Source: Chitinophaga arvensicola (GTDB lineage Bacteria; Bacteroidota; Bacteroidia; Chitinophagales; Chitinophagaceae). From it: DNA of 64,000 nt. Position numbers and translations under genes: made by a program. Below, in pieces: positions 36,701 through 45,199 of the stretch; within the stretch, counting starts at the first letter, position 1; every line of letters starts with the position of its first letter. Where the stretch lies: assembly GCF_900110835.1 (NCBI RefSeq), contig NZ_FOJG01000001.1, positions 2,821,499 through 2,885,498 of the forward strand, written 5' to 3'. Below the pieces are notes generated by a model. It was not told the DNA's origin and did no database searches. It was given only the letters and a program-made list of their open reading frames with translations.

Positions 36701-36952
36701 GACGAAAGAAACTACCAGAGTAAAACATATTTCAAACTGAGAGGTATTACGTTTACTTACCGGATGCCGCCCGCACTCATTGGTAAAATAAAGGGATTGA
36801 GTGCTGCCAGCTTGTCGCTGGTGATGCGTAATGTGATGTACTTTGCCCAATTGAAACAGATAGATCTGGACCATTGGGCATATAATGCAGAGAGCGAGCT
36901 GGAAGAGCCTTCCATGCGGAGTTTTGGCCTGAACCTGAATGTAAAATTCTAA
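33758..36952 (+). CDS. SusC/RagA TonB-dependent receptor with STN domain (first of three)
   Basis: The 1064-residue receptor has a signal peptide ending ATAQQ, an STN domain (about residues 24-96: FSYRNISMEKMLAHMEEKSGYRFL...), a short linker, VMVTALGIRKEARS as TonB-box-like segment, a plug (LIVVDGVPVNS, LKSAAAAALYGQEGARGAIQVISK) and a barrel ending in F. The carboxypeptidase-regulatory-like domain usual between STN and plug is missing. Of the three SusC proteins of this locus, only this one has an STN domain, so it alone can signal to FecR. Its partner SusD starts 3 bp downstream. Confidence 0.96.
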   Translation: MKSLLVICTLIALLVTNYATAQQKFTFSYRNISMEKMLAHMEEKSGYRFLYNPRLISPAPVSLKVRNATLSKALDKLLGDSLTYRFLDNKLVVISRKTHTTAKDTTTATTQEQVHDLHEVMVTALGIRKEARSLGYALQELKIEGSVMVKSREANAYSSLFGKVAGLTVSNSRYLYNDPQLYLRGKQPLIVVDGVPVNSDSWDLNIEDVASIVVLKSAAAAALYGQEGARGAIQVISKRGTSSKKGFEVSVNSTTELQSGAVAIPHAQHSYGPGDYFKYAFVDGKGGGTYDYDYNLWGPRLEGQLITQWDSPKDAAGNLVPLPWVAKNNHNLEDFLRTGILATNNIAVAGRNEQGDFRLSFTQMNQRGSIPNTRLGITTFMMSGGYKLGKKVRVDAQLAYNKQYAPNYPQISYGPESPIYELLIWGGSNFDIKDPRLKNYWYPGKEGLQQQWVEYTRYNNPWFNAYEYQKAFYKDVFTGYASMAYQFNDQLDMQLKTAFNGYFTNQHTNYPVSGLYYGADFNKVGAYAETANRYNQINNSLLLNYHRSLLPEVSMKATTGVNVQTIHYQNSSAHTAGGLVIPGIYTLQNSVKPIDNAQDYTAARQMLSAFFMTDFSYKNFLFLDLSGRVDKNSSMPANHDTYFYPQASVSVVLSDILKLPSPVSFLKLSASVANVGEGLTTSIAQNYSLEQTYDKGTTWQGFPSVNYATDNILYSKDIRPEFHTAYEAGLEIRLLQNRLGLKTQAYRSVDGPQIFNLSISNTSGYNYRKVNGLVTERRGLELTLEATPLQRPQLRWDMAMNWSSNISYLRKVYDTLANYMRVKVGERMDQLYINPFERNPATGAILYHSDGTPIINEQVYKFYGYTNPDWIVGTTQTITWKQLSLTLEFDGSFGGKIFNLLNYKMWQSGANPQSDNIYRYQDWLHRNDPGYKGTRIGVGDIVTSGEVKYDAHGNVVSDTRKFAPNTTPVLEQNWANSYETADERNYQSKTYFKLRGITFTYRMPPALIGKIKGLSAASLSLVMRNVMYFAQLKQIDLDHWAYNAESELEEPSMRSFGLNLNVKF

Positions 36953-36955
36953 GTT

Positions 36956-38422
36956 ATGCAGCGTATTTGTATGTTGTTGCTGATGGTATGTACTGGTTGT
37001 ATAAAGATGAACGACCTGAAAAAGAATCCCAATAAAGCGACCATTGCGCCGCCTGCCGTGGTATTGTCGGGTATAGAACAATCTATGTTTGAAAAGCCGT
37101 GGGGTGATGCGCAACGTCATGCACAGTATTACTGTATCACTTATAGTTACTACGGTAACCAGAGTTATGATTTTGGCGCTGCTTCCTTTTATTACAGTGC
37201 CCTCCGCAATATCGCGCAACTGGAAAAAGAAGCCGGCCGTATTGGTGGTGATCAGATGCGTCCATACTATGCGCTGGCTAATTTTTTACAGGCCTGGTTT
37301 TATATAAAAATGACGGCGCAGGTAGGGGATATACCGATGAGCGAAGCCATGAAAGCAGAACAAGGTATTGACCGTCCGGCATACGATACGCAGCGCGATA
37401 TATACCTGCAATGCCTGCAACTGCTGCAACGCGCGCATGATACCATCGCTATACTTAATGCTACCAGGCATTATACCGTGGATGGCGATATTTTCTTTAA
37501 TGGTAATCTCAAACAATGGCAGAAGCTGATCAATGCATTCCGCCTGCGGGTATTGATCAGTCTGAGTAATAAAGCCGGTGATCCGCAGCTGGCGTTGAAA
37601 GAAACATTTGCAAGTATTCTGAAACTGCCCTTGCCGGAAAGCAACCAGGATAACCTGCAGATCACTTACGGTACATCAGATGTAAGTAACTATTATCCTG
37701 CCTATACGCTTACACCGGAAGCAGATGCCAAAAGAAGTCCGCTTGGCGCCACTTATATCAATCTTTTGAAAGCATTGCGGGACCCACGCCTTTTTATCGT
37801 GGCTTTACCTGCGGCTATAGACAATGCAGATAGTTTACACAACAATGATTTTTCTTCTTATCGCGGCGCTGCTACGGGTACCCTGCAGGGCGCCCTGAAT
37901 GATTCGGCGAGCAAAGGCTTTTTTTCCCTGCCGGATTATCATTACTGGTTTTCTTCTCCTGCCGGGCATCCTACGATTTTGCTCGGTTATGCAGAAGTGA
38001 ATTTTTCCATTGCCGAAGGGATACAACGGGGATGGATACACGATGTTCCTGCATCCAACTATTATGAAGAAGGTATCCGTGCAGCTATGAAAGAATATGA
38101 TCTTCCGTCAGATACCATCCGGAAGTACCTTGCACAACCAGTTGTGCAATACCAGGCAGCCACCGGTTTGCAGCAGATCCTGCAACAGAAGTACCTGGCT
38201 TTTTTCCAGCACGCCGGTTGGGAAGCATTTTATAACCAACGGAGAACGGGTATTCCCGCCTTTATCACGGGCCCTTCCAACCAGAACCATGGCCTTATTC
38301 CCCGGCGCTGGACATATCCGGCATCTGAATCTATCGATAACCTTCCCCATCTTACAGCAGCTTTAAAACGACAGTACAATGGCGCCGATAATATCAACGG
38401 CGTAATGTGGCTGCTGCAATAA
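36956..38422 (+). CDS. SusD/RagB outer-membrane lipoprotein (SusD-like_2 type)
   Basis: The 488-residue protein has a very short lipoprotein signal (CTGC, Cys15). The sequence DLKKNPNKATIAPPAVVLSGIEQSMFE and the end ...AFYNQRRTGIPAFITG...IPRRWTYPASE belong to the SusD-like_2 branch, not the classical SusD branch of the other pairs in the window. It sits 3 bp after its SusC. The 266 bp after it carry the second copy of the shared promoter-like motif, so this gene probably ends the first transcript. Confidence 0.94.
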   Translation: MQRICMLLLMVCTGCIKMNDLKKNPNKATIAPPAVVLSGIEQSMFEKPWGDAQRHAQYYCITYSYYGNQSYDFGAASFYYSALRNIAQLEKEAGRIGGDQMRPYYALANFLQAWFYIKMTAQVGDIPMSEAMKAEQGIDRPAYDTQRDIYLQCLQLLQRAHDTIAILNATRHYTVDGDIFFNGNLKQWQKLINAFRLRVLISLSNKAGDPQLALKETFASILKLPLPESNQDNLQITYGTSDVSNYYPAYTLTPEADAKRSPLGATYINLLKALRDPRLFIVALPAAIDNADSLHNNDFSSYRGAATGTLQGALNDSASKGFFSLPDYHYWFSSPAGHPTILLGYAEVNFSIAEGIQRGWIHDVPASNYYEEGIRAAMKEYDLPSDTIRKYLAQPVVQYQAATGLQQILQQKYLAFFQHAGWEAFYNQRRTGIPAFITGPSNQNHGLIPRRWTYPASESIDNLPHLTAALKRQYNGADNINGVMWLLQ

Positions 38423-38688
38423 TTTTTCTCCTGCATCATTGTATTTACTTCCCGGAAAAAATATTTTTTTTCTTTTTGGGGGTATTTGAAATATTCTGTC
38501 TCCCTTATACAACAACCTGTAATCAGAACATCGTTTTATCAATCAAGTGAACAGTGAACAGCGCTTAGACAGTTAGTTTCCGGGCATTGTCAATTAATAC
38601 AACAGGCTTGCAGATGCAGGCCTGCAGGGCATGCCATGGCATATCCCTAATGAGATTTTTTTGTATTGGCTAAATATCATTCACCTTG
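38423..38688 (+). other. Intergenic region between first and second SusCD pair
   Basis: These 266 bp hold the second copy of the shared motif (38472-38489) and T-rich sequence. No ORF, hairpin with a T tail or tRNA is seen. The distance from the motif to the SusC start is about 200 bp, leaving a long untranslated leader if the motif is a promoter. Confidence 0.6.
38472..38489 (+). promoter_or_regulatory. Second copy of the shared 18-bp motif (candidate ECF-sigma promoter)
   Basis: CTTTTTGGGGGTATTTGA, identical at 17 of 18 positions to 32618-32635, with TGTC 8 bp after it. It suggests that the sigma factor at 32042 also drives the second and larger part of the locus. Confidence 0.55.
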
Positions 38689-41583
38689 ATGAATTTATTT
38701 TTACCCTTTAACCGGCCTGGTATCCTGTTGCTCCTCGCTGGTATCCTTGGAACACAAACCGGCAACTGCCAGCAGGCGCCCGGCGATACTTCGTACAGGC
38801 GTACTGTCTGGAAGAATACTGCCTTCTTTTCTGCAGCCGGTGATACACTGTCTTATAAAACGGTAAGGGAATTGCCATACCTGTATACCGGGCAATTACT
38901 GGAAGGCAGAGTGCCCGGGGTTACGCTGTTGCGTAATTCGGGGGAACCAGGTGTATCGCCGCTGACATTGATCCGGGGTATTTCCAATCCCATTGGCGGT
39001 TACAGGGATGTATACAGTAACCAGCCACTGTATGTAGTCAATGGAATGCCGCTTGTAAACAATAATAATCCATATGCACGTGCCATCAAAGAATCTGATT
39101 TCACCGATATTGGAAGTGGCATTGATGTGAACGCGCTGATAGATATGGACAACGTGCAGCAGATCCATGTGCTGAAAGGGCCGGAAGCGGTGGCATTGTA
39201 TGGCGCCCGTGCAGCCAACGGTGCGATTCTTATTACTACTACAGATCCGGAGCCGGGCAAATACCATATTTCGTTTAATGCGTATGGCGGCGTAGCGGTA
39301 AAGCCATCCGTGAAAACGGCAAACGGTGATTATCAACGTAAATTCCTGCTGCCGTTTTATAACGAATATGCTACTCCTGCACAATGGAGAAGTTTTCCTG
39401 CCTACCTCGCAGATTCTACCAAATCCGTGTATTATGGTCCGGCCAACTGGGACGATCTGTATTACCGTAACGCTGTTCAGCATGGCGTAGGACTCAGCAT
39501 CGCAGGTGGCAGCAACCGTGCAAATTTCCGTTTTGGTGTTGGCGAGCGCACAGAGAACGGCGTAGCCGACCAGACAGCATTGAAACGTTACAATGTATTC
39601 TATGACATGACCGTAATACCGGTAGAACGGCTGTATGTAAATACCTATGTGCAGGCACTTACTTCCCGCAGAAACCGCAACCGGTCTTTGCTGGAGCGGC
39701 TGGCAGAAGAGGAATACTATACCAACCAGCAGTATCCGCTATCACCCAATAAAGCCTGGCTGGGACAGTATTATACTTTGCTGGATAACGGAACAGACCG
39801 TAACCTGGGCAATGCTATCCAGGCAGCTATTGATGTGCGGTATGATCTGATGAAAACGCTCAGCATCCATACACAGGCTTCGATTGATTATAATGATAAT
39901 AACCGCGACCTGTTTGTTCCTGCTTCCCTGAATGATGCCAACAGCTACAACGCTTATTTTACAGGCGTTAACAGGCGTATACGCTGGAATAATTATTTGT
40001 CGTATGATCGGGGGCACCTGCATGCACAAGCCGGCCAAACACTTGAAGAAGATCAACTGAAATACGATTATATCCGTGCTTACCGGGGTCCTTCAGATTT
40101 TATAAAAATCCCGGAAGTACAGACGGATAGCTCTTTCTGGCTTACGCATGATAAAACACTGACGTATGCGTATAAAGACTACCTGAAGCAAAGAACGCTG
40201 TCTTTTTATGGTAATGTGTCCTACGACTGGCAGCATAAATACACCGCTACGGTATCCCTTCGCAGCGATGGTTCCTCTATGTTCGGTAATGGTTACTGGT
40301 GGGCCGTTTCACCGGTAGCTTCTTTCAGCTGGAATATGAAGCAGGAAAACTGGCTTCGTAATGCTGCCGCCCTGGATGCGCTGGAGCTGCAAATCAGCGC
40401 CGGCCGCACCGCCAGGATGCCCGCTACGGATATGTATGGTTATGGACCTTATTATACCGTGGGGATCGGCTGGACAGGCGCCAGTAAAATATCTACCTAC
40501 GGTTCTATGCCCACCCTGGGCATGCCTTACGACAACGGCTATACGGGAGGTGGCGTTAAATGGCCTTATGATGAACACCTGGATCTCGGGCTGCGTATGC
40601 AGGCTTTTCATTGGTTGTCTGCCAATGTAAATATCTATTCACGCACCAGCAGGGATCTGATGATACAGGTGCCGGTAGATCCCGCCTATGGCTTCAAAGG
40701 TAAAGTACTCAATGGCATGGATGTACGCAATAGCGGTATTGAACTCAGTTTGCAGGGGAATTTCCGCTTATCACAATGGCGTTGGTCCAGCAGCATCGTG
40801 ATGCAGTACAACCGCAATAAACTGTTGCAGCTCCCCGGCGGCCTCACCACCATGGATTATGGGCAGCGTCACCTGGAAACTGGCAAACCTGTTGACCAGT
40901 TCTGGTTACTGGAAAATGAAGGCATCTACAAAAATGATAATGAAATACCGGTATCTGATAAAGGAAAAGTACTGACCTATAACGGACTGGCTTTACATGC
41001 CGGCGATCCCCGCTGGAAAGACCAGAACGGCGACTATGTGATCGATGAAAAGGACCGTGTGATGCAGGGCCATACTACACCACCATTACGTGGTGGCTGG
41101 AACAATACGCTGCAGTATAAAAAGTGGTCGCTGGATGCATCTTTTTCTTTTGCAGTGGGAAATTACCTGTTGAACAGCGCCGTGGCTAACCGCTTTGACT
41201 TTGCCAACCGGGAAGGTGCGGAAGGATTGGCAGGTATAAAAGAGATTACTTTCTGGCAACAGGTTCCCGGCGCCGGCAAGTATCCGCATTATAATCCCTG
41301 GAGCCTGGTGAAGCCTTACCAGGCGGAGCAGACATTGTTTTATGAGAAAGCATCCTGGCTGAAACTGCAGTCGCTTACTCTCAGACGTGACCTGGCAGGA
41401 GGAAGCTTTATAAAGCATACCGGTTTGCGTAAGCTCCAGGCTTATGTTACAGCGCTGAATGTATTTACGTTATCGCCTTACACCGCCGGAGATCCATCGC
41501 TGGCAGATTATTTTGGCTACAGCAGCGGATATGCGCAACCGTTACCCCGCACTTTCACCATTGGCATCACCGCAGATTTTTAA
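38689..41583 (+). CDS. SusC/RagA TonB-dependent receptor lacking N-terminal extensions (second of three)
   Basis: ATG 38689 gives 964 residues (a TTG one codon upstream is possible). After the signal peptide (ends GNCQQ, about residue 30) the plug begins almost at once: LPYLYTGQLLEGRVPGVTLLRNSG, LYVVNGMPLVNN and LKGPEAVALYGARAANGAILITT. Neither the STN nor the carboxypeptidase-like domain is present, and no clear TonB box is seen. The barrel ends ...TFTIGITADF. It is still a plausible channel, but its coupling to TonB may be unusual. SusD starts 9 bp downstream. Confidence 0.95.
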   Translation: MNLFLPFNRPGILLLLAGILGTQTGNCQQAPGDTSYRRTVWKNTAFFSAAGDTLSYKTVRELPYLYTGQLLEGRVPGVTLLRNSGEPGVSPLTLIRGISNPIGGYRDVYSNQPLYVVNGMPLVNNNNPYARAIKESDFTDIGSGIDVNALIDMDNVQQIHVLKGPEAVALYGARAANGAILITTTDPEPGKYHISFNAYGGVAVKPSVKTANGDYQRKFLLPFYNEYATPAQWRSFPAYLADSTKSVYYGPANWDDLYYRNAVQHGVGLSIAGGSNRANFRFGVGERTENGVADQTALKRYNVFYDMTVIPVERLYVNTYVQALTSRRNRNRSLLERLAEEEYYTNQQYPLSPNKAWLGQYYTLLDNGTDRNLGNAIQAAIDVRYDLMKTLSIHTQASIDYNDNNRDLFVPASLNDANSYNAYFTGVNRRIRWNNYLSYDRGHLHAQAGQTLEEDQLKYDYIRAYRGPSDFIKIPEVQTDSSFWLTHDKTLTYAYKDYLKQRTLSFYGNVSYDWQHKYTATVSLRSDGSSMFGNGYWWAVSPVASFSWNMKQENWLRNAAALDALELQISAGRTARMPATDMYGYGPYYTVGIGWTGASKISTYGSMPTLGMPYDNGYTGGGVKWPYDEHLDLGLRMQAFHWLSANVNIYSRTSRDLMIQVPVDPAYGFKGKVLNGMDVRNSGIELSLQGNFRLSQWRWSSSIVMQYNRNKLLQLPGGLTTMDYGQRHLETGKPVDQFWLLENEGIYKNDNEIPVSDKGKVLTYNGLALHAGDPRWKDQNGDYVIDEKDRVMQGHTTPPLRGGWNNTLQYKKWSLDASFSFAVGNYLLNSAVANRFDFANREGAEGLAGIKEITFWQQVPGAGKYPHYNPWSLVKPYQAEQTLFYEKASWLKLQSLTLRRDLAGGSFIKHTGLRKLQAYVTALNVFTLSPYTAGDPSLADYFGYSSGYAQPLPRTFTIGITADF

Positions 41584-41592
41584 AAGTTTATT

Positions 41593-43101
41593 ATGAACAG
41601 ATCTCATTTAACGATAAAAATATTACTGGTGGCGACCCTGTTTACCACTGCCTGTAAACATACGCTGGAGGTAGATCCTACCCACCTGGTGCCGGAGGAG
41701 CATATGTGGACCACAAAGAATGATGCCCGTTCCGCTGTATTTGCCACGTATGGTTTGTTTCGTGCGGCACTTGCTGATAATAACGCCTATCTTGTATATG
41801 GGGAAATGCGCGCCGGCGATTTTAAAAGCACTACCCGCAGCGATCTGAATGCGGTAACATCCAACCAGCTGAATGCCACTTCCACAGCATTGGAAGAATG
41901 GAAGAACTGGCGCCGCTTTTATGCAGCTATTGCACAGGCTAATCTTTGTCTCGAAAAATTATCGCTGGTACATAAGAACGACTTCCGTTATACGGCGGAG
42001 GAAATGAAACTGGACATTGCCAATGTCCGTTTTATGAGGGCGCTCACCTATTTCTATCTTGTGCGTATCTGGGGAGATGTGCCGTTACTGACCAATACCG
42101 GTGATGGAAATTTTACACCCGTAAAAAGGTCGCCGGCAGATAAAGTACTGGAATTGGCTGCTCAGGATGCCACTGTGGCGCTGGCGGGGTTACCCTGGAA
42201 CTACAGTGATATATCCCCTGAAATGCCCTCGCCTTACTGGGCACAACCCGGCTCGCTATGGAAAGGAATAGTTGCCACTAAAGGCGCCGCCTATACATTA
42301 CTGGCCCACATAGCAGCCTGGAAGGGCGATTATCTCACTACGGAAAAGTATACACGGCTGGCAATAGATAATAAGTCGAAAGGGGGCTATACGTTTGTAA
42401 ATACGGCCGGACTTACAGGTGATGCCGGTACTTTCAGCGGCGCAGGCGACAATATTATTTTCGCGCTTCCCTTTAAAAATATTTACCAGGAATCTTCTGG
42501 CAGTGGTCATATTGAAGACTGGTCACTCGCAGAACCTTATATTTCGCGTATTACGCCCGATATCTATGTTCCTAACGATACCATCCTGCGGATCTTTAAC
42601 GAAAGCAATGATGAGCGTTTTAAAGTAACGGATGGTGGCGTAGCCGCCGGAAGTTATTTCACCGGCTTTGGTAACCCCATTCCTCTTTTTACCAAAATCA
42701 AACAACTGAGTGTATCCGGAAGTAATCCGCTCCGCATGTTCCAGTCGGCCATTATTGTTTTCCGCTATGAAGAGCTGGTACTGCTGCGCGCAGAAGCATT
42801 GCTGTTTCTCGGAAAAGATGCGGATGCTATCCTGCAGCTGAACGGGGTGAGAGCGCAAAGGGGATTGCCTGACTATACTGCTGCAAAGGGGCCGCTCAGA
42901 AATGCCTTGTTGCAGGAACGCCGGAGGGAGTTGCTGGGAGAAGGATGGCGCTGGTATGATCTTGTGAGATTCGAAAGCCTGGGCGCCTACACCGGTCTCA
43001 AACCGGCAGATATTGCCAATGGGGCGCAGTGGTGGCCTGTTTCAAAAGCGGTGCTATCGGTGAATAGTGAAATCACACAAAATAAATTCTGGCAACAATA
43101 A
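41593..43101 (+). CDS. SusD/RagB-family lipoprotein (second pair)
   Basis: This 502-residue protein has a lipobox (TTAC, Cys21), NVRFMRALTYFYLVRIWGDVPL, the FRYEELVLLRAEALLFLG helix and LLQERRRELLGEGWRWYDLVRFE near the end, all classical SusD. The sulfur-free substrate pocket cannot be predicted. The stop codon is followed immediately by the ATG of the fasciclin gene (TAAATG). Confidence 0.96.
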   Translation: MNRSHLTIKILLVATLFTTACKHTLEVDPTHLVPEEHMWTTKNDARSAVFATYGLFRAALADNNAYLVYGEMRAGDFKSTTRSDLNAVTSNQLNATSTALEEWKNWRRFYAAIAQANLCLEKLSLVHKNDFRYTAEEMKLDIANVRFMRALTYFYLVRIWGDVPLLTNTGDGNFTPVKRSPADKVLELAAQDATVALAGLPWNYSDISPEMPSPYWAQPGSLWKGIVATKGAAYTLLAHIAAWKGDYLTTEKYTRLAIDNKSKGGYTFVNTAGLTGDAGTFSGAGDNIIFALPFKNIYQESSGSGHIEDWSLAEPYISRITPDIYVPNDTILRIFNESNDERFKVTDGGVAAGSYFTGFGNPIPLFTKIKQLSVSGSNPLRMFQSAIIVFRYEELVLLRAEALLFLGKDADAILQLNGVRAQRGLPDYTAAKGPLRNALLQERRRELLGEGWRWYDLVRFESLGAYTGLKPADIANGAQWWPVSKAVLSVNSEITQNKFWQQ

Positions 43102-44121
43102 ATGAATTATATGCAAGGAAAAATCAGCGTCGTTTTATTGCTGCTCTGTTGTCTGACAGGTTCATCCTGTAAGAAAGACAATACCTACCGGCAGGAAGTG
43201 CCCGCGCAAAACTTCCAGGGTACCACCTATGAATATCTCCGTTCGCAACCTTCCAATTTCAGGAATGTATTGCAGATGCTGGAAAAATGCGGGCTTGCAC
43301 AAACGCTGCAGAAAGACAAGGTCACGCTGTTTGCCCCTACAGATCAAAGCCTGGAGGCGGCATTGCAGAATTATAATGTATATCGTAAAACCATGCAACA
43401 ACCGCCGGTAACGTTGAATGATATTGATTCTTCTTCCTGGCGCACCATACTGGGTAATTACCTGTTTACCGGCAGCTGGGCTACCGGCGATTTTGCAGGT
43501 CAGGATGGAAAGACACTGATCAGCATGGCGTTACGGGCCATGGATCTGCGGCTGGTACAACGCACCGCCTCCGGCGCTTCGCAACTTGGCTCGGAAGTGG
43601 TGCGCCTGTCGCACATGAATGGCTCCCGCTTTGTAAAGTATTGGTTATCTGCCTATGCTACTACCTCTGATATTCATACGGCCAACGGCATGGTGTTTAT
43701 CCTGGAGCCCAGTCATGTGGTAGGTTTCAATACCTTTTCCGCCAAAGCAGCTGAATACCAGAATCTCTATTCTGAATCAAAAGCTTTTGCAGATGGCTCT
43801 GCCACGCTGGCCAATGGTACTATTACCCTGTGGAATTTTTATGCAAAGAAACTCACCGCTGTAAATGCCAACACCGTAGAAACCGAAGTAGCCGACAAAA
43901 AAGCATTGAAATATTTTATGCGGCTCACCGTGCAGGCCGACAATAAAGTAACAGTGACGCCGGCACCTAAGTCGGTGATCCAACAGGTAGAGCAACATGG
44001 CGCCTGCTTCTTTGATCCTGCAACATCCTTATTTAATCTGAACTATACCTATACAGATACCAATGGTAAACAATACCAGGTATTGGAAGTAATCCGGTAT
44101 ATCGCTGTCAGGGAGCAATAA
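43102..44121 (+). CDS. Fasciclin (FAS1) domain lipoprotein, long form
   Basis: The 339-residue lipoprotein (GSSC, Cys23) has FAS1 box 1 (LFAPTDQS, near residues 75-82) and a box 2-like stretch (NGMVFILEPSHVVGF, about 198-212). About 120 further residues follow with no recognised domain (NTVETEVADKKALKYFMRLTV...). It starts directly at the SusD stop, so translation may be coupled; an ATG at 43111 is an alternative. The role is probably adhesion or ligand docking beside the SusCD pair. Confidence 0.87.
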   Translation: MNYMQGKISVVLLLLCCLTGSSCKKDNTYRQEVPAQNFQGTTYEYLRSQPSNFRNVLQMLEKCGLAQTLQKDKVTLFAPTDQSLEAALQNYNVYRKTMQQPPVTLNDIDSSSWRTILGNYLFTGSWATGDFAGQDGKTLISMALRAMDLRLVQRTASGASQLGSEVVRLSHMNGSRFVKYWLSAYATTSDIHTANGMVFILEPSHVVGFNTFSAKAAEYQNLYSESKAFADGSATLANGTITLWNFYAKKLTAVNANTVETEVADKKALKYFMRLTVQADNKVTVTPAPKSVIQQVEQHGACFFDPATSLFNLNYTYTDTNGKQYQVLEVIRYIAVREQ

Positions 44122-44149
44122 ATAATATAAAACGACAAATGTTTTTCAG

Positions 44150-45196
44150 ATGAAATGGCAAGATTATTTACAATGCACGCTGGTACTCAGTATCCTGGTA
44201 ACCGCCTGCAAAAAGCTACCTGAGAAGAAAGATTATCTCAGCCAGAATGCCAACTTCAACCGCAAGGAAATATACGAACCGGTATTAGGTCGTACTATGC
44301 TGGAGTTAACCCAGTTCAGTGCCGACGGTTCCACTTTTCCGATGGTTTTTTCCATTGAAAACGCCCGTGATCTGCGTAGTGGAAAGCCCGCTGCCGAACT
44401 GTTTCAAGCAGTGAAGGTACAGGAATGGCAGAGAGATTATACCGGACTGGAAAAATCGCTCAGTGAAATTGAGGCCAAACGGGTATGGGTAAACGCGCCC
44501 TTCCTGGAAATACGGAAAGGCTCCGGTGATTTTATCTTTCGCGCCGCTCCTTCTTCCCTTATTAAAACTTACCCGGATACGGGCTATGCCTTTGATGTGA
44601 AAATTGTTAATAAAGGCAATGAAAGGATACTAAAAGATTTTCGTCTGCGGCCGCTAAAAGAGATCCCTTACGAACCATATGAGTATGATACGTATACACG
44701 TCAGCGTAAAATAGAAACACGGCAGCCTGCCAGCGGCCCGGTATACCGTGTGCCCTATACGATTCATCCGAGCTTCCTGCAAAAAATGCACTATACGAAA
44801 GACAGCCTTTTCACTGATACACTGGTATCCGTTTATTTTAACCGTGCATCTGAAACCGGTCATACGCTTACTTTCCGCTTCCTGGATGAAAACAGGAATG
44901 CCATTAACCCGGCCATGTTTAACAACACGAAGTGGGATCAGCTGCTCCATGGATTTAACCGCAGGCAAACCGATAGTACGGTGGTATATGATGTAGCCTA
45001 TCCGATTCCGCTTACCGGTCTTAAAACGGCCTATGCAGCCAGCGGGAAAGCATTCTGCACCTTTGGATATAGCCGTAAGGGTTATGGCGGTGTCCGGGAA
45101 GACGCTTCGTTTGGGCTCAACTTCGCCATTTATGAGCCGGGCGACTGGAGCATTACTTTTTACTTCCGCAGGAACCCCATTTTCAATGATGATTAA
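44150..45196 (+). CDS. DUF5007-like surface lipoprotein
   Basis: This is a 348-residue lipoprotein (VTAC, Cys20, followed by KK). I see no enzyme motif; the sequence looks like all-beta domains (LGRTMLELTQFSADGSTFPMVF..., GYAFDVKIVNKGNERILKDF). The pattern is what is usually labelled DUF5007 in Chitinophaga and Pedobacter SusCD loci; the label is from memory. It lies between a fasciclin gene and the third SusC with gaps of 28 and 3 bp, so it is part of the same transcript. Confidence 0.72.
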   Translation: MKWQDYLQCTLVLSILVTACKKLPEKKDYLSQNANFNRKEIYEPVLGRTMLELTQFSADGSTFPMVFSIENARDLRSGKPAAELFQAVKVQEWQRDYTGLEKSLSEIEAKRVWVNAPFLEIRKGSGDFIFRAAPSSLIKTYPDTGYAFDVKIVNKGNERILKDFRLRPLKEIPYEPYEYDTYTRQRKIETRQPASGPVYRVPYTIHPSFLQKMHYTKDSLFTDTLVSVYFNRASETGHTLTFRFLDENRNAINPAMFNNTKWDQLLHGFNRRQTDSTVVYDVAYPIPLTGLKTAYAASGKAFCTFGYSRKGYGGVREDASFGLNFAIYEPGDWSITFYFRRNPIFNDD

Positions 45197-45199
45197 ATA

